In this document: piece after piece, positions 7,224 through 14,893 of the stretch
How positions within the stretch are numbered: position 1 is the first letter of the stretch
How the letters are laid out: each line of letters begins with the position of its first letter
Notes under the pieces: generated by a model
Told to the model about the DNA's origin: nothing
The model's input: only the letters and a program-made list of their open reading frames with translations
Database searches by the model: none
Program-made: the position numbers and the translations under genes
From: Ruminococcaceae bacterium UBA1865
Lineage (GTDB): Bacteria > Bacillota > Clostridia > Oscillospirales > Acutalibacteraceae
Reading direction: 5' to 3'
Assembly: GCA_002338255.1 (NCBI GenBank)
Contig: DDHX01000056.1
Location: 59,244-75,549 of the forward strand
Length of the DNA: 16,306 nucleotides

Positions 7224-7278
7224 AAATTAAATAAAAGATGTAATTTAGGCAAAATCTTTTACATTTGGAGGCAGTTAT

Positions 7279-8235
7279 ATGCAGAAGCCTAATACAGGTA
7301 TAACTCAGAAAAAATACCATTCAAACTTGGAGAGAAGCAGAGCAAAAACTGGCTTTTTGTTTGCGCTGCCATGGATTATTGGATTTCTGATCTTTAGTTT
7401 GTACCCTATTTGTATTTCCATGTACTATAGCATGACTGATTTTAATATTTTTCAATCACCCAAATGGGTTGGATTAGCAAATTATTCTGCATTATTTGCG
7501 GATGAAAAATTTTATAAAAGTTTACAGAATACGTTTTATATGGTGGTTTTTGCAACACCGGTAACTTTAATTGCCGCCTTGCTATTGGCGGTGCTTCTGA
7601 ATCAGAAGATTAAAGGGCTTCCTGTTTTCAGAACTATTTTTTATTTGCCGAGTATTGTTCCGACAGTTGCATCTTCTCTGCTGTGGCTTTGGCTTTTAAA
7701 TCCACAGTCCGGTTTGATTAACGTTGGACTTAAAGCGATCGGATTGCCTCAACCAAACTGGCTGATGGACCCGCTTTATACGAAACCCGCATTGGTAATT
7801 ATGGGGGTATGGGGCGTAGGCAGCAGCATGATCATATTTTTAGCATCTCTGCAGGACGTACCCCGTTCCCATTATGAAGCTGCTCAGATTGATGGAGCAA
7901 ATGCGATTCACCAGTTCTTTAGCATTACGCTGCCGGCTATTTCACCGGTTATCTTTTTCCAACTGATTATGAGCATTATCAACTATTTCCAATATTTTAC
8001 TCAGGCATATTTAATGATCAGCGGCTCGTCCGGCGGAAGCGGACTCAATGCAGAAAGCGGCGGCGTGGAAAATTCACTCCTGTTCTATTCACTGTACTTA
8101 TTCCACAATGCATTTGGATACTTCAAGATGGGCAAGGCTTCTGCAATGGCGTGGGTTCTGTTTGTAATTGTTATGCTTGTAACAGCAATTATATTTAAGA
8201 CACAAGATAGGTGGGTTACTTATGGAGACGACTAA
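7279..8235 (+). CDS. CUT1 sugar ABC transporter permease, MalF/UgpA-like
   Basis: This is one of two membrane subunits of the sugar importer (318 residues). The protein has six likely membrane helices, starting at about residues 24-45 (GFLFALPWIIGFLIFSLYP). Others lie near 85-107, 120-142, 170-190, 222-245 and 285-307. The cytoplasmic EAA loop that contacts the ATPase is HYEAAQIDGANAIHQFF (about 198-214), followed by ITLPAISP. GGAGG 7 bases before ATG fixes the start. The end overlaps the next permease gene by 14 bases, which points to coupled translation. No ATP-binding subunit is encoded nearby, as in CUT1 systems that share one MsmK/MsiK-type ATPase. The region 249-264 is unusually Gly/Ser-rich, probably an external loop. 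Confidence 0.93.
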   Translation: MQKPNTGITQKKYHSNLERSRAKTGFLFALPWIIGFLIFSLYPICISMYYSMTDFNIFQSPKWVGLANYSALFADEKFYKSLQNTFYMVVFATPVTLIAALLLAVLLNQKIKGLPVFRTIFYLPSIVPTVASSLLWLWLLNPQSGLINVGLKAIGLPQPNWLMDPLYTKPALVIMGVWGVGSSMIIFLASLQDVPRSHYEAAQIDGANAIHQFFSITLPAISPVIFFQLIMSIINYFQYFTQAYLMISGSSGGSGLNAESGGVENSLLFYSLYLFHNAFGYFKMGKASAMAWVLFVIVMLVTAIIFKTQDRWVTYGDD

Positions 8236-9082
8236 CAAAATGAACAGCAGCATCAAAAAAAATAAAAGCAATACCAAGATATTAGTATACGTTATTATAG
8301 TTGTCTTATCTGCAATATTCCTTGTGCCGTTTTTATGGATGCTTTGTACATCATTAAAAAGTTTTCAGGAAATATACCAAAACCCTCCGACACTTTTCCC
8401 TCACAAATTATACCTGACCAACTATGTGCTGGCGGTTACCAAAATGCCATTCTTTTTATATTTTATGAATACACTTGTGATCTCGGTATTATGTGTGGTC
8501 GGAACGGTTTTGTCCTCTTCAATGGTTGCCTATTCAATGTCCAAGATCAAGTGGAAAGGCAGTAAATTTCTGTTCCCCATCATTGTAGGAACAATGATGA
8601 TTCCTACTCAGGTAACCATGATTCCTTTGTATATTCTTTTTACAAAGATGAATTTGGTTGGAACAATGGTACCGCTGATACTGCCAACTTTTTTTGGCGG
8701 CGCTTATTACATATTTCTACTGCGCCAGTTCTTCAGGACGATTCCGGATTCCTTAATAGAATCTGCAACGATTGATGGCGCCAAAGACATCACAATATTC
8801 ACAAAAGTGATACTTCCCCTTTGCAAACCGGCAGTCACCAGTGTTGCAATTTTCACCTTTCTGGCTAACTGGTCAGACTTCCTGGGGCCGTTACTCTATT
8901 TGAATAAGCAGGAACAGTATACACTGTCACTTGGTCTGCAGGCCTTTATGCAAACCCATTTTGTAGAATGGGGCCCGCTAATGGCTGCTTCATTAGTCTT
9001 TACGGTTCCGATTATTATCCTGTTTTTCTTTGCACAGTCGTACTTTATTGAAGGTATTACAGTTACTGGAATTAAAGGATAG
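8222..9082 (+). CDS. CUT1 sugar ABC transporter permease, MalG/UgpE-like
   Basis: This is the second membrane subunit of the importer (286 residues). A lysine- and asparagine-rich cytoplasmic N-terminus (1-18) is followed by six likely membrane helices, the first at about 19-41. The EAA loop reads ESATIDGAKDITIFTKVILP (180-199), the expected position and form for the MalG side, with Ser in place of the first Ala. The start ATG lies inside the previous gene and is preceded by a GGTGGG ribosome site, so the two permeases are probably made in equal amounts. The sequence ends with the typical MalG-like tail YFIEGITVTGIKG. Together with the first permease and the lipoprotein it forms the sugar importer; the ATPase must come from elsewhere. 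Confidence 0.93.
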   Translation: METTNKMNSSIKKNKSNTKILVYVIIVVLSAIFLVPFLWMLCTSLKSFQEIYQNPPTLFPHKLYLTNYVLAVTKMPFFLYFMNTLVISVLCVVGTVLSSSMVAYSMSKIKWKGSKFLFPIIVGTMMIPTQVTMIPLYILFTKMNLVGTMVPLILPTFFGGAYYIFLLRQFFRTIPDSLIESATIDGAKDITIFTKVILPLCKPAVTSVAIFTFLANWSDFLGPLLYLNKQEQYTLSLGLQAFMQTHFVEWGPLMAASLVFTVPIIILFFFAQSYFIEGITVTGIKG

Positions 9083-9140
9083 TTTTCTAACAGCATTTAA
9101 ATTTCGCAATGCAATTATACAAGTTCGGAATTGCTCTATG

Positions 9141-9222
9141 ATCAGGAGCTCCCGTGCGGCAGATTTAGGGTGGGGCGGTGAAACCGCCCTTTCAGCTCCG
9201 TTGAAGGCAAGAATACCCTGAT
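9141..9222 (+). ncRNA. GC-rich nested hairpin element between permease and nanE genes
   Basis: In the 203-base gap, ATCAGG (9141-9146) can pair with CCTGAT (9217-9222), GGAGCT (9145-9150) with AGCTCC (9194-9199), and GGGCGGT (9173-9179) with ACCGCCC (9183-9189) around a GAA loop. The first two share two bases, so they would partly exclude each other. The block is clearly richer in G and C than the DNA around it. It could be a structured mRNA element controlling nanE and downstream genes, a weak attenuator or a small repeat. I do not recognise a known RNA family. Confidence 0.4.
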
Positions 9223-9285
9223 TTTAAAATTCACTGATTTGGGTGGATTATTCAATAAATTTTATTAGTAAGCAGGAGATATGGA

Positions 9286-9969
9286 ATGGACAAAAGTGAA
9301 ATTTTAAAAAAGATACAGCATGGTTTAATTGTATCTTGCCAGGCTCTAAGTACAGAACCGCTGTACAGTTCCTTTATTATGGGAAGAATGGCATTTGCTG
9401 CGTATCAGGGTGGCGCGGTTGCTATTCGTGCAAACACACCGTCCGATATCAAGGAAATTAAAAAAGCAGTAGATTTGCCCGTCATTGGATTATATAAGGT
9501 TGAGTATGATGACAGTCAGGTTTATATTACGCCTACCATGAAAGAAATTGATGAACTCATGGAAGTTGGCCCGGAAATTATTGCGATGGATGCTACCAAC
9601 CGGCTTCGTCCTAATCAGCAGACGCTGGCTGAGTTCTTCAAAGAAGTGAAAGCAAAATATCCGAATCAGATGTTTATGGCGGATACGTCGTGCTATGAAG
9701 AAGGGGTAACAGCCAAAGAACTCGGTTTCGATATTATCGGTACAACCATGGCCGGTTACACGGAGTATACCAAAGGAACAAAGCTTCCAAACTATGACCT
9801 TATGAAACGTTATGTCGATACTTTAAATATGCCGGTTATTGCCGAAGGTGGCATATGGACGCCGGAACAACTGAAAGCCGCACTGGATTTAGGTGTTTGG
9901 TGCGCTGTAGTGGGCACAGCCATAACAAGACCCCAGAATATCACCGAACGTTTTGTCAAAGGCATTTAA
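9286..9969 (+). CDS. nanE: N-acetylmannosamine-6-phosphate 2-epimerase
   Basis: NanE interconverts ManNAc-6-phosphate and GlcNAc-6-phosphate in the cytoplasm, the step that joins sialic acid or ManNAc breakdown to amino-sugar metabolism. The 227-residue length is normal. Family blocks occur in order: GLIVSCQA (13-20), AIRANT (46-51), PVIGLYK (65-71) with the likely catalytic Lys71, YITPT (80-84), IIAMDAT (98-104), GFDIIGTTMAGYT (147-159), PVIAEGG (183-189) with the likely catalytic Glu187, and VGTAITRPQNIT near the end. The usual K-R-D-Y after the catalytic lysine reads K-V-E-Y here. AGGAG 7 bases before ATG fixes the start. The gene follows the permeases in the same direction and is only 35 bases from the acyltransferase. 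The sialate lyase (nanA) and ManNAc kinase (nanK) are not in the window. Confidence 0.93.
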   Translation: MDKSEILKKIQHGLIVSCQALSTEPLYSSFIMGRMAFAAYQGGAVAIRANTPSDIKEIKKAVDLPVIGLYKVEYDDSQVYITPTMKEIDELMEVGPEIIAMDATNRLRPNQQTLAEFFKEVKAKYPNQMFMADTSCYEEGVTAKELGFDIIGTTMAGYTEYTKGTKLPNYDLMKRYVDTLNMPVIAEGGIWTPEQLKAALDLGVWCAVVGTAITRPQNITERFVKGI

Positions 9970-10004
9970 AATATCTTTCAATTTGCTCTTGATGGGGGAC
10001 GAAG

Positions 10005-11069
10005 ATGTTTAATTCAAAGGCTGTAAGCTCAATACGACTGATTGCACTGAGTATGATTGTAACGTGCCATATTTTTCAGGGTGAAGATATGGTACTGGCA
10101 TGGTGGTTTAATGTGGGCGTACAGATTTTTTTGTTTATGTCGGGTTTCCTGTTCGGAACAAAAAATATTGACAACGCAGCAATATGGATTAAAAAAAGAA
10201 TCACTCGAATTATAGTTCCCTATTACATTTTTTTAGCAATTGTGATTGTGTTCTATTTGGTTTTTGCTAAGAATTTGCTGACTGTCAGCGGCCTACTGAC
10301 CAATCTTCTGTTGTTACAGGGATTTGGTACGGGCCTTGCTGGGATTGAGCATTTATGGTTTATTTCATATATCTTGATGTGTTACCTGATTACGCCAATT
10401 TTGCAGGCAGTTGATTTTGCCAATCCAAAAAACACAAAATGGAAATATATCATTAAACTAATTTTACTTTTAGCTGCTTTGCAAATTCTGAATCTTGCAA
10501 GCGTAATCAACGTTTCCATTCCGAACATTGGGGCTTATATTATTGGATACTATTTTTCACGTAGGCATTTCTATTATGAGAAATACCAAGGTTTAGCCCA
10601 AAGCGGTTCGATGAGAAGAAGCGTAATAGGAATTTTCACAGCGTGCATTTTGACCACCCCCTTGGTTGTTTATTTGACATATTTTTATAATGGCAGTCTG
10701 TTTTCATTTTTGATGCCGTACAAAGACGGACTTTTTGCATGGAACCACACTTTATTGGGCGTAACACTGTTTCTGGCAATGTATTTTCTGTTTGACTGTC
10801 TGTATTGCAAGAAAACATATAAACCACTTGACCATATCATAAGATGGAGTGACCGGTATTCCTATCATGTGTATTTGACACATCAAATCTTCATTTTAGG
10901 TCAATTTTCGTTATTGTTTATTACAGCCAACAAATTTTTCAATATTACTATTATTTTGTTGTGTGCCATTCTTACCGGAATCATTTTACAAAAACTCAAT
11001 CGCCTGGTATTGAATAAATTGGAACAGCATCATCAAAAATCGAACTCGTCAGCCCAAAAAATTTGCTGA
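10005..11069 (+). CDS. Membrane acyltransferase, acyltransferase-3 (OafA/OatA-like) family
   Basis: This is an integral membrane protein of 354 residues, with about ten hydrophobic segments, of the acyltransferase-3 family. Such proteins move acyl groups (most often acetyl) onto sugars of cell-surface or secreted glycans. Family features are Arg11 and His22 in SIRLIALSMIVTCHIF, IFLFMSGFLFG (41-51), KKRITRIIVPYY (63-74), HLWFISYILMCYLITPIL (116-133) and a late YLTHQIFI. There is no SGNH domain, so it resembles the short, membrane-only members. GGGGGAC precedes ATG at normal spacing. It sits between nanE and the GH27 gene, 35 and 26 bases away, so it is almost certainly co-transcribed. A biosynthetic-type enzyme inside an import and breakdown operon is unexpected. 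Its acceptor is unknown. Confidence 0.87.
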   Translation: MFNSKAVSSIRLIALSMIVTCHIFQGEDMVLAWWFNVGVQIFLFMSGFLFGTKNIDNAAIWIKKRITRIIVPYYIFLAIVIVFYLVFAKNLLTVSGLLTNLLLLQGFGTGLAGIEHLWFISYILMCYLITPILQAVDFANPKNTKWKYIIKLILLLAALQILNLASVINVSIPNIGAYIIGYYFSRRHFYYEKYQGLAQSGSMRRSVIGIFTACILTTPLVVYLTYFYNGSLFSFLMPYKDGLFAWNHTLLGVTLFLAMYFLFDCLYCKKTYKPLDHIIRWSDRYSYHVYLTHQIFILGQFSLLFITANKFFNITIILLCAILTGIILQKLNRLVLNKLEQHHQKSNSSAQKIC

Positions 11070-11095
11070 AAATTCAATTAGAAATGAGGACGTTT

Positions 11096-12217
11096 ATGCT
11101 AACATATACACCGCCCATGGGATGGAATTCGTGGAACACTTTCGGTGCGAATATTTCAGACAAGCTTGTACGGGAATCGGCGGATGCCCTTGTGGATTTG
11201 GGATTTAAAGATGCCGGGTACAATTATGTTGTAATTGATGACTGCTGGTCAAAATTAGAAAGAGATGAAAACGGCCGTTTGGCAGCGGATGAAAAAAAGT
11301 TCCCGTATGGCATGAAAGCACTCAGCGATTATGTTCACAGTAAGGGACTGAAATTCGGAATGTACTCCTGCTGCGGAGTTCGGACTTGCGCCAACTATCC
11401 GGGCAGTTTTGAGCACGAATTTGTGGATGCACAGACCTTTGCCGACTGGGGTGTCGATTTTTTAAAGTATGATTTTTGCTATAAGCCCGAACGGGCAAAC
11501 GGAGAAGTGCTTTATCGAAGAATGAGCATGGCGCTTCGGGCAACGGGAAGGGATATTTTGCTTTCCGCCTGTAACTGGGGGGTGGACAATTCGGGCCCGT
11601 GGATGCGTTCTGCGGGGGCAAATATGTACCGTTCCACAGGGGATATTGTGGACAATTTTCAGTCTATCAAAGATATTGCATTAAGCCAGGTCGACAAGCT
11701 CTGCTACGGCGCACCGGGCTGCTTTAATGACATGGATATGCTGGTTGTCGGCATGTACGGAAAGGGAAATGTTGGATTAGGCGGCTGTAATGACGCGGAA
11801 TATCGTTCTCATTTTGCGCTGTGGTGTATGTTTAATTCGCCGCTGATGATCGGATGCGATATCCGGACATTAACGAGGGAAAGTGCGGAATTATTAAAAA
11901 ATAAAGGGTTAATATCAATTAATCAGAATCTTGATTGCCGGCCGTCTTTTGTGGCAAACAGCGTGGATCAACATTATGCGTTTGCGCGTCAGCTTTCCAA
12001 TAATGAGTACGCAGTGGGGTTTTTTAATATGGATGAAACAGAGGGAGAAGTGTATTGCCTGCTCAGTGATGTTGGCTTAACACAGGACTCGGGCTATGCT
12101 TTTGAGATGACAGATGTCGTGACAGGGGAACAGCTTGGTACGTTCCGCGAGTTCTGCCATCCTAAAATTGGCGCACATGACTGCAAAGTATATAAAGGGA
12201 AGCTCGTGAAAATCTAA
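11096..12217 (+). CDS. GH27-family alpha-galactosidase-like glycoside hydrolase, cytoplasmic
   Basis: This is a glycoside hydrolase of family 27 (clan GH-D, retaining). The barrel starts with PPMGWNSWNTFG (6-17). Substrate-binding VVIDDCW contains D48 and D49, the nucleophile is D126 in FLKYDFC (122-128), and the acid/base is D183 in YRSTGDI (178-184). NDMDMLVVG and EYRSHFALWCMFNSPLMIGCDI follow in the expected order, then a short C-terminal beta domain. The start is ATG 11096, because GAGGAC lies 5 bases upstream and the catalytic domain begins at once; an in-frame ATG at 11063 overlaps the previous gene. There is no signal peptide, so it acts on imported oligosaccharides. The sugar-2-position loop reads C159-N-W-G-V163 instead of the C-E-W of classic alpha-galactosidases, so specificity may differ (GalNAc, a modified galactose or a beta-L-arabinopyranoside are options). 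Confidence 0.88.
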   Translation: MLTYTPPMGWNSWNTFGANISDKLVRESADALVDLGFKDAGYNYVVIDDCWSKLERDENGRLAADEKKFPYGMKALSDYVHSKGLKFGMYSCCGVRTCANYPGSFEHEFVDAQTFADWGVDFLKYDFCYKPERANGEVLYRRMSMALRATGRDILLSACNWGVDNSGPWMRSAGANMYRSTGDIVDNFQSIKDIALSQVDKLCYGAPGCFNDMDMLVVGMYGKGNVGLGGCNDAEYRSHFALWCMFNSPLMIGCDIRTLTRESAELLKNKGLISINQNLDCRPSFVANSVDQHYAFARQLSNNEYAVGFFNMDETEGEVYCLLSDVGLTQDSGYAFEMTDVVTGEQLGTFREFCHPKIGAHDCKVYKGKLVKI

Positions 12218-12414
12218 TGCAGGATCGATGCATGGCTTGCGGCAAACCTTTAACGAGAGATGACATGGCAATGCATAAAAAGCTGATTAACCGCGGCGCA
12301 AAAGAGTTCTTGTGTATCCATTGCCTGAGCGAACACTTTAAAGTCGATGAACAGCTTGTGCGGGACAAAATCCAGTTTTTCAAAGAACAAGGATGCACTC
12401 TTTTTTCGAACTGA
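12217..12414 (+). CDS. Small four-cysteine (zinc-ribbon-like) protein, last gene of the operon
   Basis: This 65-residue protein has two CxxC knuckles, C5-MA-C8 and C33-IH-C36, plus a further cysteine in the C-terminal GCTLF (C60). The spacing fits a single bound zinc or iron. The segment between, HKKLINRGAKEF, and the tail KVDEQLVRDKIQFFKEQG look helical. It resembles small uncharacterised proteins I believe are widespread in Clostridia, but I do not know a function. The start ATG shares one base with the GH27 stop (TAATG) and has only a weak ribosome site (GGGAAG, too far upstream), so it is probably made by translational coupling. It is followed by the operon terminator. Because it is small it is easily missed, but the cysteine pattern and exact junction make it a credible gene. 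Confidence 0.78.
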   Translation: MQDRCMACGKPLTRDDMAMHKKLINRGAKEFLCIHCLSEHFKVDEQLVRDKIQFFKEQGCTLFSN

Positions 12415-12433
12415 TTGAAATTAAATTATATAG

Positions 12434-12477
12434 AAAAAGCACTTTACCTCTCTATTATAGGAGGTAAAGTGCTTTTT
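12434..12477 (+). terminator. Bidirectional terminator at the end of the ABC/nanE/GH27 operon
   Basis: A perfect 17-bp stem (12434-12450 with 12461-12477, arm AAAAAGCACTTTACCTC) has a 10-base loop and its own A and T runs. It ends the plus-strand operon and the convergent minus-strand gene whose stop is at 12491. Confidence 0.93.
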
Positions 12478-12490
12478 GTTTAGTTCATTG

Positions 12491-14893
12491 TTATCTTTGA
12501 CCGATGACTTCCATTTCATCACAAAAAGTCCAATTTGTGGTTCCTGTGGTCACTACCGCTTTTACATATCTGGCTGTAACCGCACTGCTCAGGTCTAATT
12601 GGTAATGATTGGCGCTGGCGTTCAAACTTGTGCTTGGCTTATTTACAGAGCCAATAGATGTATAATTTATTCCGTCTGAAGAAACGTAGTAGGTAACATT
12701 CTGCGGGAAAATAACATTTTTATCAACCTGCTGGATAAAGTTAACGGAAGTGCTGATAAAGCTTGTTTGCTTTTGCAGGTCGATGATAAACTGATAAGAT
12801 GCTACATTTTGCCTGCCCTGGTAATGATCTTCCGTATAGCTTACGGAACCGGCATACTTTTTATTAGTAAGTTCAACTCCGTTTTCATCAGGATATGTGC
12901 TGCTTGCGGCAACAGAAGCAGTGTAGCTTTTACCCGCCGCTTTGTTTTCATATCCCATAGCCGGTCCGGTATAAGTTTTGCCTAATCTTGGGTAAATAAC
13001 TTGCTTCCAGTCTTCAAATTCTGCCCAGCCAACTACTTTTGGGCTATGATAATGCAGGAAGCTGAAGCTTGTCATTTTGCTTACGTAAGGGATTTCAGTG
13101 TTCAGTTGATTTAGCATGGTAATGGTTGGCTCTGCGCAGCCAACATCAGGATTATAGGTTTCAACATTAGACCACAATTCACAATTTGGGTTTGTATCCA
13201 CTGCTTGTTTCATTGCAGCCAAATAAGTAGTAGTAACGTTCCCAAAATTATCCTGAGGAGCAACAACGTCAAAATTGGCGCCGTTGACTGAATCTAATAA
13301 GTAAGTCCACATTGTCTTCCATCCATCAGGGGTTAATGCGGTTGAGCGTCCGCCGACATAGGGGGATGTCATAATGGGCAGATTGGTGTAAGAATGTGCA
13401 TAATCAACAATGGTCTTTAAAGCACCACGTAATTTCAGTTGGTCAGCTTGTGCTTTAAAGGTGTCGTTATCAATTTCCCAAGAGTTATACCAGCCTTTAA
13501 AGGAACTTTTGTTTTTATAGCCAACCGGCGAATCCCAAATCTCTTTAATTACATTTTTGTTCGCTTGGGATTCACTGTTTAACCATGTTTGGTTGGTTGA
13601 GTCATCCCACCATTCTTCATTGGACCCAAGGCCGACCCAGACGTCAATTCCCTTGTTTTCACCGGCTGTTAAAACATTCAGCAAAGTGTCCTGATTGTTT
13701 CGATTTGCATAACCCGTCGATGAATTGTACAGAGGTGAATTGTAATAGACCGCTTTTTCAGACGGTGAGAAGTCGACTATCCACTGTAGAATAACATGAT
13801 CCATTCCCAAGTCTTTCATGTAGCTGAATTCTTCTTCCCAGTCAGCCTCTGTCCAAATATCGCCGTAGGACAGCTGGATAAATGAACCGGAAATGATTGG
13901 ATGGCCAAAAACCTCAAGCTCATCTGCAAATATCCAGCTTCCGGAGGTTGGGGCTGTAATATTCACTTTAATGTATCTTGTGTTAATTGGTGCGGATAAA
14001 GCAATGCCGAATTTTTCAGTACTGTTGACTTCTGCTTGTGGCGTTGCATTTCCCAAAGTTGTAAAGGTGGAATTGTCGTCTGAACTTTCAAAAGATACAT
14101 TGGTGGGGTAATAAACACCGCCGCCATCATATTTTAAGAAATTCATATCCATACTGGTAACCCGCATTTTTGTACCAAGGTCCAAAGTTACGCTGTAACT
14201 GCCGACATGACCCTGCCATTCTGCATCGGTAAATACATTGGTGGCATATTTGCCATTTGTCAATTCCTTGAGATTGGTATCAGAATAGCTTGTATCAGCG
14301 GAGGGCGAGGAAGTATATCTTTTTGTCTGCGCAATGTTCAACGGACTGTCGTTAATTCCGTTTGCCTCGAATTCATCTGCAAATGTCCACTCACCCGCGG
14401 TTGTAACGGTCATTTTGACATAACGGGTACGGATTGCATTTGAGCGTGTATAGGCATACTTTGCGATTTCGGTGCTGACATTGGTTTTGGTTGCTGTTCC
14501 CATTGGAACAAAGTTGGTACCGTCGTCGGAACAGGAGAAGGCAACGGAAGTAGGAAAATAAATTGCGCATCCGGTTTGCTGAAGAAAACGGCAGGAGACA
14601 TCGGTAATATAACTGTTATCTCCAAAATCAATGGTTTGGGTATAGCTTGCAACATTTTGTCTGCCTTGCCATTGTGCATCGTGGAAATCTGCGGTACCGT
14701 ATGCTCCGTCTGTTAACTCACTAAAATTTGTATCCGGATAGGAACTGGAGGCCGGGACAGAGGAACTGTATGTTTTATTTTGTGCGATATTGGATACAGC
14801 GGCGTTGGCTGTGAGCAAGGTACAAGGAACTACAAATACCAACATGATGCATGTTAAAAACAACCTTTTTTTGAATATGCTGATTCTTGTCAT
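12491..14893 (-). CDS. Secreted protein: two discoidin-like domains, DUF4434-like barrel, third discoidin-like domain
   Basis: This is an exported 800-residue protein with a signal peptide (basic MTRISIFKKR, hydrophobic core, cleavage likely after TANA near residue 31). Two F5/8 type C (discoidin, CBM32-like) domains lie at about 35-180 and 187-330. A TIM-barrel-like DUF4434 domain, a putative glycoside hydrolase family, spans about 335-640, and a third discoidin-like domain about 648-800. Each discoidin-like domain ends with a hallmark such as WTFADEFEANG, WIFADELEVFG or WTFCDEMEVIG. In the barrel, GSFIQLSYGDIW, DLGMDHVILQW, GWYNSWEIDND (E473), APQDNFG and LWSNVETY (E578) match the family pattern, and E473 and E578 are good candidates for the acid/base and nucleophile. 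No wall anchor or membrane tail is present. AGGAGGA 7 bases before ATG fixes the start. It is divergent from an AraC-type regulator. It probably binds and may cleave the polysaccharide whose fragments are imported. Confidence 0.82.
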   Translation of the reverse strand: MTRISIFKKRLFLTCIMLVFVVPCTLLTANAAVSNIAQNKTYSSSVPASSSYPDTNFSELTDGAYGTADFHDAQWQGRQNVASYTQTIDFGDNSYITDVSCRFLQQTGCAIYFPTSVAFSCSDDGTNFVPMGTATKTNVSTEIAKYAYTRSNAIRTRYVKMTVTTAGEWTFADEFEANGINDSPLNIAQTKRYTSSPSADTSYSDTNLKELTNGKYATNVFTDAEWQGHVGSYSVTLDLGTKMRVTSMDMNFLKYDGGGVYYPTNVSFESSDDNSTFTTLGNATPQAEVNSTEKFGIALSAPINTRYIKVNITAPTSGSWIFADELEVFGHPIISGSFIQLSYGDIWTEADWEEEFSYMKDLGMDHVILQWIVDFSPSEKAVYYNSPLYNSSTGYANRNNQDTLLNVLTAGENKGIDVWVGLGSNEEWWDDSTNQTWLNSESQANKNVIKEIWDSPVGYKNKSSFKGWYNSWEIDNDTFKAQADQLKLRGALKTIVDYAHSYTNLPIMTSPYVGGRSTALTPDGWKTMWTYLLDSVNGANFDVVAPQDNFGNVTTTYLAAMKQAVDTNPNCELWSNVETYNPDVGCAEPTITMLNQLNTEIPYVSKMTSFSFLHYHSPKVVGWAEFEDWKQVIYPRLGKTYTGPAMGYENKAAGKSYTASVAASSTYPDENGVELTNKKYAGSVSYTEDHYQGRQNVASYQFIIDLQKQTSFISTSVNFIQQVDKNVIFPQNVTYYVSSDGINYTSIGSVNKPSTSLNASANHYQLDLSSAVTARYVKAVVTTGTTNWTFCDEMEVIGQR

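Noticed and set aside
9030..9221. A 63-residue plus-strand frame over the permease end and the nested hairpin block
   Set aside because: It begins inside the permease gene without a ribosome site, and its sequence over the hairpins looks like read-through of structured DNA.
11322..11621. A 99-residue minus-strand open frame within the GH27 gene
   Set aside because: It overlaps catalytic motifs of an intact enzyme, has no family features and no ribosome site.
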